DNA from: Rhodanobacteraceae bacterium | GTDB taxonomy: Bacteria; Pseudomonadota; Gammaproteobacteria; Xanthomonadales; Xanthomonadaceae | Assembly (NCBI GenBank): GCA_024233975.1 | Contig: JACKOX010000003.1 | Span: 62,001-126,000 of the forward strand | Length of the DNA: 64,000 nucleotides | Direction: 5' to 3' | Shown here: positions 8,970-17,261 of the stretch, in pieces | How positions within the stretch are numbered: the stretch's first letter is position 1 | How the letters are laid out: each line of letters starts with the position of its first letter | Notes under the pieces: generated by a model | The model's database searches: none | Told to the model about the DNA's origin: nothing | What the model saw: only the letters and a program-made list of their open reading frames with translations | Translations under genes and position numbers: made by a program

Positions 8970-9362
8970 TCAGCCGGAACATTGCCGCAGCACGGTGACT
9001 GCAAACGCCACGATCAGCGCCATGTACAGCAGCACGCGGGTCGGGCGCAGGCCCTTGTGGGGCGTGTCGCGGTTGGCGAACACCGGGATATCCTGCACGG
9101 CATCGGTCTGGCCCGGGCGCGTGGAGGCCAGCAGGCCGGCTTCGCGCAGGATTTCGCGGGCCTTCGGCTGGTCCTCGGCCTTGACGATCCACAGCGCCGG
9201 GTCGGGACGCGAGCGCTTGTCGTCGCGGTAGCTGAAATTGCGCCGGTGGCCGTCCTTGTAGTTGCGACCGTCGCTGATATAGACCTCGATGCCGGCCTCG
9301 CGCAGCATGGTGGCGACGCCTTCGACGTTCTCCAGGCGCGGTGAGCTGAATACCTGCCTCAT
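8970..9362 (-). CDS. DUF2007-like 'pathogenicity-like' protein with C-terminal TM anchor
   Basis: A 130-residue protein. The start is set at ATG 9362, which overlaps the tesB stop codon (ATGA); the frame is open upstream but without homologous-looking sequence. The N-terminus 'MRQVFSSPRLENVEGVATML' and 'AGIEVYISDGRNYKDG' are typical of the small DUF2007/pathogenicity-like signal proteins of Xanthomonadales. One transmembrane helix lies near the C-terminus ('LLYMALIVAFAVTVL'). The biochemical role is unknown; coupling to the thioesterase suggests co-expression. Confidence 0.75.
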   Translation of the reverse strand: MRQVFSSPRLENVEGVATMLREAGIEVYISDGRNYKDGHRRNFSYRDDKRSRPDPALWIVKAEDQPKAREILREAGLLASTRPGQTDAVQDIPVFANRDTPHKGLRPTRVLLYMALIVAFAVTVLRQCSG

Positions 9363-10255
9363 GCGCTGGCCTCCTTCGGCGGCTTCACCCGGATCAGGCC
9401 TTCCTGCGCGGTGGAGGCGATCAGGCGGCCGGTCCGGTCGTAGATGCTGCCGCGCGCCAGACCTCGCCCGCCGGAAGCGCTGGGACTGTCGCAGGCATAC
9501 AGCAACCAGTCGTCGATGCGGAACGAGCGGTGGAACCACATGGCGTGGTCGAGGCTGGCCATCTGCACGTTCGGCTGCAGGTAGGAAATGCCGTGCGGCA
9601 GCGTGGTGGTGCCGATCAGGTGGAAGTCCGAGGCGTAGGCCAGCAGCGCGCGATGCATCACCGGCGATTCATCGATGGTCGCCACCAGCCGGAACCAGAC
9701 CTGCTGGAACGGCGGTCGCTTGGCTGGATTCAGCTCGTTGCGCGGATACACCGGCCGGAACTCGAACGGCCCGGTGCCTGACAGCCAGCGCTGCAGCTTG
9801 GGAGGCAGGCGATCAAAGATTTCCGCCGGCGGCACCGGTGACGGTTCGAGGTCTTCCGGTTGCGGCACTTCCGGCATCGACAGCTGGTGCTCCACGCCCG
9901 GTTCGGGTCCCTGGAAGCTGCAGGCGAAGTTGAAGATCGGCTTGCCGTGCTGGATCGCCACCACCCGGCGCACCGAGAAACTGCCGCCGTCACGCGAGCG
10001 ATCCACGTCATAGATGATCGGATGGTCGACATCGCCGGCGCGCAGGAAATAGGCGTGGCAGGAATGCACGTGGCGAGCCGGATCGACGGTCTGCTGCGCC
10101 GCCGACAGCGCCTGCCCAAGCACCTGGCCGCCGAAAACGTATTTTGTGCCGATGTCGCGGCTCTGCCCACGGAACAGGTCCAGTTCCAGCCGTTCCAGCT
10201 GCAGCAGGTCCAGCAGTTCGTCGACCAGTTCGTTGCGTACTTTGGTCACGGGCAT
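9359..10255 (-). CDS. tesB: acyl-CoA thioesterase II
   Basis: A 298-residue cytosolic double-hotdog thioesterase that hydrolyses acyl-CoA to fatty acid and CoA. Family signatures are clear: 'ELDLFRGQSRDIG', 'VFGGQVLGQAL', 'HSCHAYFLRAGD', 'PIIYDVDRSRDG'. Of the E. coli catalytic triad D204/T228/Q278, Asp (D210 in YASDF) and Gln (Q284 in STAQEG) are conserved, but the Thr is Ser (S234 in MASLDHAMWFHR), a conservative change. ATG 10255 is chosen rather than 10282 because the E. coli protein begins at the equivalent point. The DUF2007 gene overlaps its end by 4 bases. Confidence 0.92.
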   Translation of the reverse strand: MPVTKVRNELVDELLDLLQLERLELDLFRGQSRDIGTKYVFGGQVLGQALSAAQQTVDPARHVHSCHAYFLRAGDVDHPIIYDVDRSRDGGSFSVRRVVAIQHGKPIFNFACSFQGPEPGVEHQLSMPEVPQPEDLEPSPVPPAEIFDRLPPKLQRWLSGTGPFEFRPVYPRNELNPAKRPPFQQVWFRLVATIDESPVMHRALLAYASDFHLIGTTTLPHGISYLQPNVQMASLDHAMWFHRSFRIDDWLLYACDSPSASGGRGLARGSIYDRTGRLIASTAQEGLIRVKPPKEASA

Positions 10256-10270
10256 CGTCGTCCGGCATTT

Positions 10271-10305
10271 CGAGGGCGCCAATTATGACGGAATCGGCGC
10301 CCTCG
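10271..10305. repeat. inverted repeat between HAAS gene and tesB
   Basis: A perfect 10-bp inverted repeat (10271-10280 against 10296-10305) with a 15-base loop lies in the 77-bp gap between the HAAS-domain gene and tesB, both on the minus strand. TTTT follows on the plus strand only, where there is no gene to terminate. It could be a weak terminator of the upstream gene or an operator in front of tesB. Confidence 0.35.
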
Positions 10306-10332
10306 CTTTTCCGCGCACCGATGGCGCTGCGG

Positions 10333-11232
10333 TCAGTCGGCGCTGGGTCGGACCAGCATGTGCTTGGCCAGCTTGCCGTGCAGGCGGCCGATACCGCGCG
10401 CCAGATGCATGTAGGCCGTGAGCACCACGGCGCCGAACAGCAGCGTGAACGGCAGCATCCACAGCTGGAAATCCGGGTGCCAGTCGTTGATGGTCAGGAT
10501 CTGGACGCCGGGCACGAGGTGCTCGATCAGCGGCGCGAAGGCGATGCTGAAGGCGCTCGACAGCACGACCGTGGTCAGCGTGAAGTAGACAATGCCCAGC
10601 GGCATCATCAGCAGCAGGTAGGCGGTGCCGATCCAGGTGCGCGGATCGCTGAACATGGCGCCGATCCGCGCCAGCCAGCCGCCCTGGTGTGGCAGCTGTG
10701 CCGGACGTCGCGGCATGCGCTGGCCCAGCAGGGTTTCCACCAGCCGCCCTTCGATCAGCATCAGCAGGCGCAGGCTGCCGATGAACAGCACCAGGAAGGG
10801 CAGGCCGATGATCAGGATGGCGAAGCCCAGCGACAGGCCAATGCCCGTCGTCGTCCAGGAGAAATAGAACACGCCGGTGGCCAACGCCAGCAGCATGTAA
10901 AACAGCGCGCCGTAGGCGCTGGGGTCGGTGTAGATGGCGAGCACCCGGGCCAGCGGACTGCTGGCTGGTCGCGGCGGTGGCGGCTTCAGCGCGCGGGTGA
11001 TTTTGATCTCGGTGTCGCGGTAAATGTCCGCGACCTCATCCGGCGCGCCATAGCTGCCGGCAACTTCCGCGAGCACTTCGGCCTCGCTGGTGCCCGGGCG
11101 CTCGGCGATCATGGTGCGGATGTGCTCCTCGGCGTCGTACAGCGCGTCCTGGACCAGTGCCGGGTCGGCGCCGCGCAGCGCTTCGCGCAGTGCCTTCAGG
11201 TAGTCGTCGAGCGTGTTCGGCGTGGCGTTCAT
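10333..11232 (-). CDS. HAAS/sensor-domain membrane protein partnered with PadR
   Basis: A 299-residue protein. Residues 1-80 are a soluble helical HAAS-like (DUF1700-type) domain ('LDDYLKALREALRGADPALV', 'EEHIRTMI'). The rest is a four- to six-helix membrane 'sensor' domain with 'SDPRTWIGTAYLLLMMPLGI' and 'LSLGFAILIIGLPFLVLF'. The ATG at 11232 overlaps the padR stop (ATGA). PadR plus HAAS/sensor protein is a recurrent pair in which the PadR regulator is thought to control the membrane protein in response to envelope or antibiotic stress (family knowledge). The ligand is unknown. Confidence 0.8.
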   Translation of the reverse strand: MNATPNTLDDYLKALREALRGADPALVQDALYDAEEHIRTMIAERPGTSEAEVLAEVAGSYGAPDEVADIYRDTEIKITRALKPPPPRPASSPLARVLAIYTDPSAYGALFYMLLALATGVFYFSWTTTGIGLSLGFAILIIGLPFLVLFIGSLRLLMLIEGRLVETLLGQRMPRRPAQLPHQGGWLARIGAMFSDPRTWIGTAYLLLMMPLGIVYFTLTTVVLSSAFSIAFAPLIEHLVPGVQILTINDWHPDFQLWMLPFTLLFGAVVLTAYMHLARGIGRLHGKLAKHMLVRPSAD

Positions 11233-11624
11233 TGCGGCTCTCCTTCGATGGCGCCTTCTTCAATCGGGGTTCCTTCGATCATCCGGTCGACGGCGTCGCG
11301 GGTGTCGTTCCAGGCCTCGCGCCATTCCGCCAGCGCCTCTCGGCCGAGATCGGTGATCCGGTAGTAGCGGCGCGGCGGCCCGCTGACGGACGGCTGCACC
11401 TCGCTGGACAGCAGGCCGGAGGCCTCCAGGTTGCGCAGCACCGGATACAGGGCGCTCTGCTTGCCCAGCAGCACGCCGCCGGCGCCGGTCTCCAGCGCCT
11501 TGGCCAGCTGGTAGCCGTACAGCGCCTCGTCGCTGCTTCCCAGCACCGCCAGCAACACCAGCGCCACCGTCCCGGAGCTCAGCTCGCGCTGGAATTTCTT
11601 CAGATGTGCGTCGGTCTCGCCCAT
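11229..11624 (-). CDS. PadR family transcriptional regulator
   Basis: A 131-residue winged-helix regulator. ATG 11624 is chosen over 11636 by the lack of conserved sequence before it. Signatures: 'SGTVALVLLAVL', 'ALYGYQLAKALE', 'KQSALYPVLRNLEASGLL' and the wing 'PPRRYYRITDLGREAL'. It is the first gene of a two-gene operon with the HAAS/sensor protein, overlapping it by 4 bases. The AT-rich DNA just upstream contains an inverted repeat that may be its own operator. Confidence 0.9.
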   Translation of the reverse strand: MGETDAHLKKFQRELSSGTVALVLLAVLGSSDEALYGYQLAKALETGAGGVLLGKQSALYPVLRNLEASGLLSSEVQPSVSGPPRRYYRITDLGREALAEWREAWNDTRDAVDRMIEGTPIEEGAIEGEPQ

Positions 11625-11639
11625 GGCTAACCACACCCC

Positions 11640-11659
11640 ATTGATAATATGAAATCAAT
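11640..11659. promoter_or_regulatory. AT-rich inverted repeat, candidate PadR operator
   Basis: ATTGAT (11640-11645) and ATCAAT (11654-11659) form a 6-bp inverted repeat with an 8-base spacer, 15 bp upstream of the padR start codon. A second short dyad TGTT-AATTC-AACA follows at about 11665-11677. The stretch is strikingly AT-rich against its surroundings. Autoregulation by PadR is usual for the family, so an operator/promoter is plausible but not shown. Confidence 0.4.
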
Positions 11660-11802
11660 GATAGTGTTAATTCAACAATAGTAAACAGGACTGATGGCCT
11701 ATGCGGCCAAGAAGGCGGGCTCGCGCGGCGTAGAGGAGTCGAACTGGAGGCCGTCAATCAGGTGCCCTCGACGGCTGAATCCTGCGCAGAACTCCGCGTC
11801 GG

Positions 11803-12438
11803 CTACTGGACAAGCCCTTTGACGACGCCCTGTAGTTTCGCAGCTGCCCGGGCTCCGGCTTCGGTAAACAGCCAGCCCGCAACGAAAAGATTCACGATGA
11901 CCGAAAGCCAGAAGTCGAACTGGAATGATTTCTTGCTGGATTTGTGCCGAAGCCACTGCTGCGCGAGCAGAGCGCCTGGCCAGCCGCCCAGCAATCCCAG
12001 CAGGATCAGCGTGGATTCCCTCGTGCGCTGACGTCCATTCACGGCGGCAGACTTGTCCATGGCATAGAACCCGAAAGCCAGCATGCTCATGGCGAAGTAG
12101 ATGAGACCGACGATGGGCGGTAGCCTTTCGGTAAAGACGCTCACTCCCAGAACGGCGAGAAACGTCGCAGCAAATAACAGTAAAGCGGCATTCGCGCCGT
12201 TGCCTTTGGTGGGTCGGACGTTTGACTTCGCGTAGCTCACGTCTACCGCCCGATAGCGATCGCGATCATCGGTTGCGAGTCGAAAGAGCAGCCTGTCGCC
12301 CACCGCCGGTCTGCGCCGGCGTCCGGTTATGTCATTGATGTGCACGAACACCCGGTCGTGGCTTCCGTTGGTGGTGATGAAGCCAAACCCTTGCTCGTCC
12401 CGCCATTCGGTCAACTGGCCCGCGAAACGCTGGCTCAT
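11803..12438 (-). CDS. cold-shock domain fused to DUF1294 membrane domain
   Basis: A 211-residue protein. Residues 1-70 are a cold-shock (OB-fold) nucleic-acid-binding domain with the RNP motifs 'EQGFGFITTNG' and 'RVFVHINDI'. Four hydrophobic segments follow ('AALLLFAATFLAVLGVSVF', 'IVGLIYFAMSMLAFGFYAMD', 'STLILLGLLGGWPGALLAQQ', 'FWLSVIVNLFVAGWLF') with the DUF1294 signature 'DKSAAVNGRQRTRESTL'. This CSD-DUF1294 architecture is known in proteobacteria but its role is not. The ATG overlaps the stop of the upstream amidase gene by 4 bases. Confidence 0.85.
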   Translation of the reverse strand: MSQRFAGQLTEWRDEQGFGFITTNGSHDRVFVHINDITGRRRRPAVGDRLLFRLATDDRDRYRAVDVSYAKSNVRPTKGNGANAALLLFAATFLAVLGVSVFTERLPPIVGLIYFAMSMLAFGFYAMDKSAAVNGRQRTRESTLILLGLLGGWPGALLAQQWLRHKSSKKSFQFDFWLSVIVNLFVAGWLFTEAGARAAAKLQGVVKGLVQ

Positions 12439-13004
12439 GGGTGAGGTTTGTCGCGTGTCAGTGAAGTGCTTTCAAGCACGCGCCCCCATGGAAACAACGG
12501 CCCCGGATCCATCTTTCGCGATACTTCGGCGCTAGGATCATCGCTGGCTTCGACCCTGTTGGTATCGAGGTCCTCATGGCCGGCAATGAGGGTCAGCGTG
12601 GGGACTTCGTTGCGCAGGCGCTGCAGCAATGCCTCGAGCGCGACGATTTGCGCTTCGCTGTAGGCCTCGCTCATGGCCTGATAGCGGCTGTCGTACCAGT
12701 TCGGGTAGCGGCCGATATTGACCAGTTCGATGCCGATGCTGCGCGGGTTGTAGCCGCGAGTGTGGTTGGCGACCCGGTCGATGCTGACGAAGCGGTGCAC
12801 GCTGCCGTCGCGGTCGATATAGAAGTGGCCGCTGTTGCCGGTGCCGGATTCGTACAGTTCGCGCTCTCCGTATTCGCGTGCCATGGCGAGGTCGGGCAGC
12901 TCGGTGCAGTGGATCACCACCAAATCGATGGCGCTGCGTGGCCGCTCGTCGAGACGGGATTCGTAGGCCAGTGGCCAGTCATGGATGGCGAGATCGACGG
13001 GCAT
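12435..13004 (-). CDS. AmpD-like N-acetylmuramoyl-L-alanine amidase
   Basis: A 189-residue zinc amidase (amidase_2 fold) that would cleave the bond between MurNAc and L-Ala in muropeptides. Ligands aligned with AmpD H34/H154/D164 are H32 (VVIHCTE), H143 (IAGHEDLD) and D166 (KMDPGPLFPW); E94 in 'GIELVN' fits the catalytic Glu. The stretch between the last two ligands is longer than in AmpD (23 instead of 10 residues), so it is a divergent branch rather than AmpD itself. No signal peptide is seen, suggesting a cytosolic recycling role. It is coupled to the CSD-DUF1294 gene. Confidence 0.85.
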   Translation of the reverse strand: MPVDLAIHDWPLAYESRLDERPRSAIDLVVIHCTELPDLAMAREYGERELYESGTGNSGHFYIDRDGSVHRFVSIDRVANHTRGYNPRSIGIELVNIGRYPNWYDSRYQAMSEAYSEAQIVALEALLQRLRNEVPTLTLIAGHEDLDTNRVEASDDPSAEVSRKMDPGPLFPWGRVLESTSLTRDKPHP

Positions 13005-13086
13005 GGCGTTCTCGGTTCCGCCGTGTTGGAAGCTGGCTGCATGCTAGCATCCGTGCCTTCGAATCAGGCCGTGGGAGGCCGTCCGC

Positions 13087-13587
13087 ATGCCGCTTCCAGC
13101 TGACACCGCACTGGGCCGACTGATGCGTCGATTCAGCGCGCCGGGTCGCCTGGACTGGATCGGCCTGCGACCGGCGCGTGATGTGCCCATGCGCGCCGTG
13201 GACAGCGCGGAGGTCATCGACGTGACCGGCCTTGATGGCGACCGCTACGCCGGCGGCAGCGGCAAGCGTGCGGTGACGCTGATCCAGGCCGAGCACCTGC
13301 CGGTGATCGCCGGGCTGTCCGGTCACGAGACCATCGAGCCGGCGACGTTGCGACGCAACCTGCTGGTCAGCGGCATTCCGCTGGTCGCGCTCAAGGGTTT
13401 GCGGTTTCGCATCGGCGAAGCGGTGCTGGAAGGCACCGACGACTGCGACCCGTGCTCGCGCATGGAGGATGCGCTGGGCGAGGGCGGCTACAACGCCATG
13501 CGCGGCCACGGCGGCATCACGGCGCGGGTGATCACGCCGGGTCGCATTGCGGTCGGCGACGCGGTGACGCCGTTGCTGGACGACTGA
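13087..13587 (+). CDS. MOSC domain-containing protein
   Basis: A 166-residue single-domain MOSC (MoCo sulfurase C-terminal) protein. 'GLDGDRYAGGSGKRAVTLIQ' (48-67), 'LRRNLLVSGIPL' and the conserved cysteine segment 'CDPCSRMEDALGEGGYNAM' (C120, C123) are typical. Such proteins carry sulfur or bind the molybdenum cofactor; stand-alone members such as YiiM detoxify N-hydroxylated compounds. The substrate here is unknown. It is followed 40 bp later by an alpha/beta hydrolase on the same strand. Confidence 0.88.
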   Translation: MPLPADTALGRLMRRFSAPGRLDWIGLRPARDVPMRAVDSAEVIDVTGLDGDRYAGGSGKRAVTLIQAEHLPVIAGLSGHETIEPATLRRNLLVSGIPLVALKGLRFRIGEAVLEGTDDCDPCSRMEDALGEGGYNAMRGHGGITARVITPGRIAVGDAVTPLLDD

Positions 13588-13627
13588 AGTCAAACCATCC
13601 GAACACCAGGACATCGAAAGGAATCCC

Positions 13628-14146
13628 ATGCCCGGCCACGCCATTCTTTCCCACGGCCTCAACAGCAGCCCGCGCGCCGCCAAGGTCAGCGCGATGGCGG
13701 AAATCGCCGAATCCATGGGCTGGACGACGGAGCGACCCGATTACCAGGATCTCGATGCCACGCAGGATCTCCGCCGCATCGATGACCGCATCGAGCGCCT
13801 GCTGGCGCACGCGCGAACCTGCGGCGAACGTCCGCTGGTCTTGGCCGGCAGCAGCATGGGCGCTTTCATCTCGGCGCTGGCCAGTCGCGATGTCCGCGTC
13901 GATGGCCTGTTCCTGATGGTGCCGCCGGTGGTGATGGACGGCTACCCACGACAATTGGCCGCTGCCGCGGTGCCGACCACGGTGATCCACGCCTGGGGTG
14001 ACGAGATCATTCCGTCCGGCGACGTGATCCGCTGGGCGTCGCAGCGCCGCGACAAGCTGATCCTGGTCGATGACGAGCATCGCCTGACCAACCACGTGCA
14101 GTTCTGCGCCGACGCCTTCGGCCGCTTCCTGCAAAGCATCGACTGA
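13628..14146 (+). CDS. small alpha/beta-hydrolase
   Basis: A 172-residue cytosolic alpha/beta hydrolase. 'ILSHGLNSSP' is the oxyanion-hole strand, 'AGSSMGAF' gives the nucleophile S76, D125 in 'HAWGDEIIP' and H151 in 'VDDEHRL' complete the triad. The length is close to the YqiA/YcfP group of small esterases. The substrate is unknown. It is 7 bp before rlmL and probably co-transcribed with it and the MOSC gene. Confidence 0.85.
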   Translation: MPGHAILSHGLNSSPRAAKVSAMAEIAESMGWTTERPDYQDLDATQDLRRIDDRIERLLAHARTCGERPLVLAGSSMGAFISALASRDVRVDGLFLMVPPVVMDGYPRQLAAAAVPTTVIHAWGDEIIPSGDVIRWASQRRDKLILVDDEHRLTNHVQFCADAFGRFLQSID

Positions 14147-14153
14147 TCGCAAG

Positions 14154-16316
14154 ATGGCCTTCTTTCTCAGCTGCGCGCGCGGCCTCGAATACCTTCTGGT
14201 CGACGAAGCACTGGCGTTGGGCGCCGACAAGGCGACGGCAGCGCTGTCCGGCGTCAACGTTGACGGCGACATCGCCTGCGCGCAGCGCCTGGTGCTGTGG
14301 TCGCGACTGGCCAACCGCGTGCTGTGGCCCATCGCCGACTTCGAGTGTCACAACGACGCTGATCTGTACGCGGGCGTGCAGGGCATCGACTGGCGCGAGC
14401 ACCTCGATGCCGACAACACGCTGGCTGTCGATGCCTCGGTCAGTGGTTCGGAACTCACGCATTCGCGTTTCGCCGCACAGCGGGTCAAGGACGCCATCGT
14501 CGACCAGTTCCGCGGGCAGGGCGACGTCCGGCCGTCGGTGGATGTCGACGCGCCGGATCTGCGCCTGAACCTGCGCGTGCATCGCGGTCGCGCCACGCTG
14601 TCGATCGATCTCGGCGGCGGCAGCCTGCATCGTCGCGGTTGGCGACAGGGGCAGGGTGCCGCGCCGCTGAAGGAAACGCTGGCCGTGGCCGTGTTGCTGC
14701 GTGGTGGCTGGAAGGACGATGCCGCTCGCGAGCAGCCATTGCTCGATCCGATGTGCGGCTCGGGCACGCTGCTGGTCGAGGCGGCACTGATCGCCGCCAA
14801 TGTCGCGCCGGGTCTGCGTCGCGCCGAACGCGGCCAGCCCAGTCGCTGGAAGGGCTTCGATGCCTCGCATTGGGATTCACAGGTTAGCGATGCCGCTGCT
14901 CGTGCGAAGGCTGGACTGGAAACCTTGAATTCTGAGCCACAACGTCTCGTTGGTTTCGACATCGATCCGCAGGCCATCGCGCAGGCGCGGGAGAACGCCG
15001 AAGCCGCCGGTGTTGCGGACGCCATCCGCTTCGAGCGTCGCGATCTGGCGACGTTGTCGGCTGAATCGTTGGCGCAGCCCGCTGATTTGGCTGGTCGCGC
15101 CGGCCTTGTCGTCTGCAATCCGCCCTACGACGAACGCCTGGCCGCCGATGCGGCGCTCTATCGCCTGCTCGGTGATCGACTGGCCGACAGCGTTCCCGAC
15201 TGGCGTGCCGCACTGCTTTGCGGCACCGAGGAACTGGCCTTTGCTACCGGGCTTCGAGGCAAGAAGCGTTACGCGCTTTACAACGGCGCGCTGCCGGTGT
15301 GCCTGCTGATCGTCGACCCGCTGCGGCGACCTGTGCGCGAGCCGCGCGAGGAAGCGCCGCTCGGTGAAGGCGCGCTGATGGTCGCCAACCGCCTGCGCAA
15401 GAACCTCAAACAGCTGCGCAAGTGGCGGGAGCAGGAAGGTGTCAGCTGCTTCCGTGCCTATGATGCCGACCTGCCGGAATACGCCGCCGCCATCGACGTC
15501 TATCGCGATGCCGACAGCGGTGCGGAATGGCTGATGGTGCAGGAGTACCAGGCGCCGGCAAGCATTCCCGAGGCCGATACGAAACGCCGGCTACAGGACC
15601 TGCTGGCTGCAGCCCGCAATGTGTTCGAACTGCCGCGCGAGCGCGTCGCCGTGAAAACGCGACGCACCGGCAAGGGCGGCAGCAAGTACGGTCGCATGGC
15701 GAAGCGCGATGAGTTCTTCGTCGTCCGTGAAGGCGACGCGCGACTGCGAGTGAATCTTTACGACTACCTCGACAGCGGCCTCTTCCTCGACCACCGCCCC
15801 ACGCGCCTTCGCATCGGCGAACTGGCAAAGGGCAAGCGCTTCCTCAACCTGTTCTGCTACACCGGCGCCGCCAGCGTTCACGCCGCACTCGGCGGTGCGT
15901 CCACCACCACCAGCGTCGACCTTTCGGCAACCTACCTGGAATGGGCTGCAGCGAATCTCGCCGAGAACGGCATCCGTGGTGCAGGTCATCGTCTGGCACA
16001 GGCCGACGTCATGCGCTGGCTGGCCGCCGAGCGTGGCGAGTACGACCTGGTGTTCTGCGATCCGCCGACCTTCTCCAACTCCGCGCGTGCCGGTGATTTC
16101 GACGTGCAGCGCGAGCATGTCGAACTGGTCCGGCTGATCATGGCGCGCCTGTCGCGCGATGGCCTGCTGCTGTTCTCCAACAACTTCCGCCGCTTCAAGC
16201 TCGACCCGTCCATCGAATCGGACTACGCGGTGGAATCCCTCAGCCCGGCTTCCATCCCGCCCGACTTCTCCCGCAACCCGCGTATCCACCAGCTATGGGC
16301 GATCCGCCACCGTTGA
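14154..16316 (+). CDS. rlmL: bifunctional 23S rRNA methyltransferase RlmKL
   Basis: A 720-residue fusion. The N-terminal half contains a THUMP RNA-binding domain followed by the RlmL methyltransferase (m2G2445), with 'LLDPMCGSGTLLVEAALIA' and the catalytic NPPY at 322-325. The C-terminal half is RlmK (m7G2069), with 'FLNLFCYTGAASVHAA' and DPPTFSNS at 636-643. The architecture and length match E. coli RlmL (702 residues). Upstream are a hydrolase and a MOSC gene on the same strand; a convergent methyltransferase gene ends 6 bp after it. Confidence 0.96.
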   Translation: MAFFLSCARGLEYLLVDEALALGADKATAALSGVNVDGDIACAQRLVLWSRLANRVLWPIADFECHNDADLYAGVQGIDWREHLDADNTLAVDASVSGSELTHSRFAAQRVKDAIVDQFRGQGDVRPSVDVDAPDLRLNLRVHRGRATLSIDLGGGSLHRRGWRQGQGAAPLKETLAVAVLLRGGWKDDAAREQPLLDPMCGSGTLLVEAALIAANVAPGLRRAERGQPSRWKGFDASHWDSQVSDAAARAKAGLETLNSEPQRLVGFDIDPQAIAQARENAEAAGVADAIRFERRDLATLSAESLAQPADLAGRAGLVVCNPPYDERLAADAALYRLLGDRLADSVPDWRAALLCGTEELAFATGLRGKKRYALYNGALPVCLLIVDPLRRPVREPREEAPLGEGALMVANRLRKNLKQLRKWREQEGVSCFRAYDADLPEYAAAIDVYRDADSGAEWLMVQEYQAPASIPEADTKRRLQDLLAAARNVFELPRERVAVKTRRTGKGGSKYGRMAKRDEFFVVREGDARLRVNLYDYLDSGLFLDHRPTRLRIGELAKGKRFLNLFCYTGAASVHAALGGASTTTSVDLSATYLEWAAANLAENGIRGAGHRLAQADVMRWLAAERGEYDLVFCDPPTFSNSARAGDFDVQREHVELVRLIMARLSRDGLLLFSNNFRRFKLDPSIESDYAVESLSPASIPPDFSRNPRIHQLWAIRHR

Positions 16317-16321
16317 GTTGC

Positions 16322-17014
16322 TCAGCGTGATGCCTGGATGTCGCTTTTTCCAGATCCGGAACGTCGCTTTCGTGGCGTGCCCATCGGGCGTGCTTCCACG
16401 GCCTTGGAGCGGGCCTGGGTCAGGACGAAGACGGTGGCGGGCGGCATGTTCCACACGGCAAAGCCGCCGCGGCGATTGCGTAGTTTCAGCGCCTGCTGGA
16501 CGTCCTTGGCGACCGGACAGACCGGGCCATAGGTGAACTGGATGAAGCGACCGCCGGGTCGCAGCATCGAGAACGCCGACTCGAGGATCTGCTGTTGCAG
16601 TTCATGGCTCATCGACAGCAGGCCGAGTCCGGAAATCACCGCGTCGACCTGGCCTGCGTCCGCATAGCCGGCCTTCTTCGCCACTGCCGGCAATTCGCGA
16701 GCATCGCCCAATGCCACGTGTACGTCGGGGAAGCGGCGGCTCAGGTGGTGGTGCAACTCCTCGTTGAGTTCGACCACCATCAGATTGTCATCCGCGATGC
16801 CGTGGTCGAGCAGGGCGCGGGTGAACACGCCGGTGCCGCCACCGAGTTCGATCACGCGTTCGCAGTTGGGTGGCAGCTCTTTCACCATCAGTCGCGCCAG
16901 CTGGCGGCTGGATGGCGAGATCGCAGCGATCGACAGCGGATGCCGCAGCCACTGGCGGAAGAAGGTCCAGGCGCCGGGTGGCGGCGGTTCATGGCGGGAA
17001 GGTTTCGAACTCAT
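16322..17014 (-). CDS. class I SAM methyltransferase, PmtA-like
   Basis: A 230-residue methyltransferase. ATG 17014 is preferred to the TTG two codons upstream. The SAM motif I is 'VIELGGGTGVFTRALL', with 'LMVVELNEELHHHL' (motif II) and 'DAVISGLGLLSM' (motif IV region). The N-terminal 'SIAAISPSSRQLARLMVKEL' is the pattern of phospholipid N-methyltransferases (PmtA) and related enzymes, which make phosphatidylcholine from phosphatidylethanolamine. The C-terminus is basic and disordered. The substrate is inferred; an unspecified small-molecule or RNA substrate remains possible. Confidence 0.78.
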   Translation of the reverse strand: MSSKPSRHEPPPPGAWTFFRQWLRHPLSIAAISPSSRQLARLMVKELPPNCERVIELGGGTGVFTRALLDHGIADDNLMVVELNEELHHHLSRRFPDVHVALGDARELPAVAKKAGYADAGQVDAVISGLGLLSMSHELQQQILESAFSMLRPGGRFIQFTYGPVCPVAKDVQQALKLRNRRGGFAVWNMPPATVFVLTQARSKAVEARPMGTPRKRRSGSGKSDIQASR

Positions 17015-17134
17015 GGGCAAAGGATAGCGCGCCTGTATGCGATTCGTGTTGCGTCGGTCGTCATGTCTGTGTTGCGCCGCGGTTCAGTGCGGCCTTGGCA
17101 ATCTGGTGCCCATTCTGGAACCGCGTTCGGGTTT

Positions 17135-17149
17135 CCTTGTCGAACAAGG
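17135..17149. repeat. short perfect palindrome in intergenic DNA
   Basis: CCTTGT-CGA-ACAAGG is a perfect inverted repeat with a 3-base centre, in the 247-bp divergent gap between the methyltransferase gene (-) and the DUF6491 gene (+). It could be a regulator binding site; no protein is known for it. I see no convincing gene in the rest of this gap. Confidence 0.3.
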
Positions 17150-17261
17150 CGATGTGGGCGTTGTACGCACATAGCCGTGCGGGAACCAGAGACGATCGTC
17201 ACCCCTGTTGGTGACCGTCGAGACCATTCACGCGAAGCCCGTCGTCAAAGGAGTGTCGATG

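Noticed and set aside
11699..11956. Minus-strand frame before and into the CSD-DUF1294 gene
   Set aside because: It overlaps the end of a well-supported gene and has no domain or start signal.
17030..17200. Short minus-strand frame reading 'AYNAHIALFDKETRTRFQNG' between the methyltransferase and DUF6491 genes
   Set aside because: It looks protein-like but has no ATG, GTG or TTG start after the preceding stop and no recognisable family; a gene remnant cannot be excluded.
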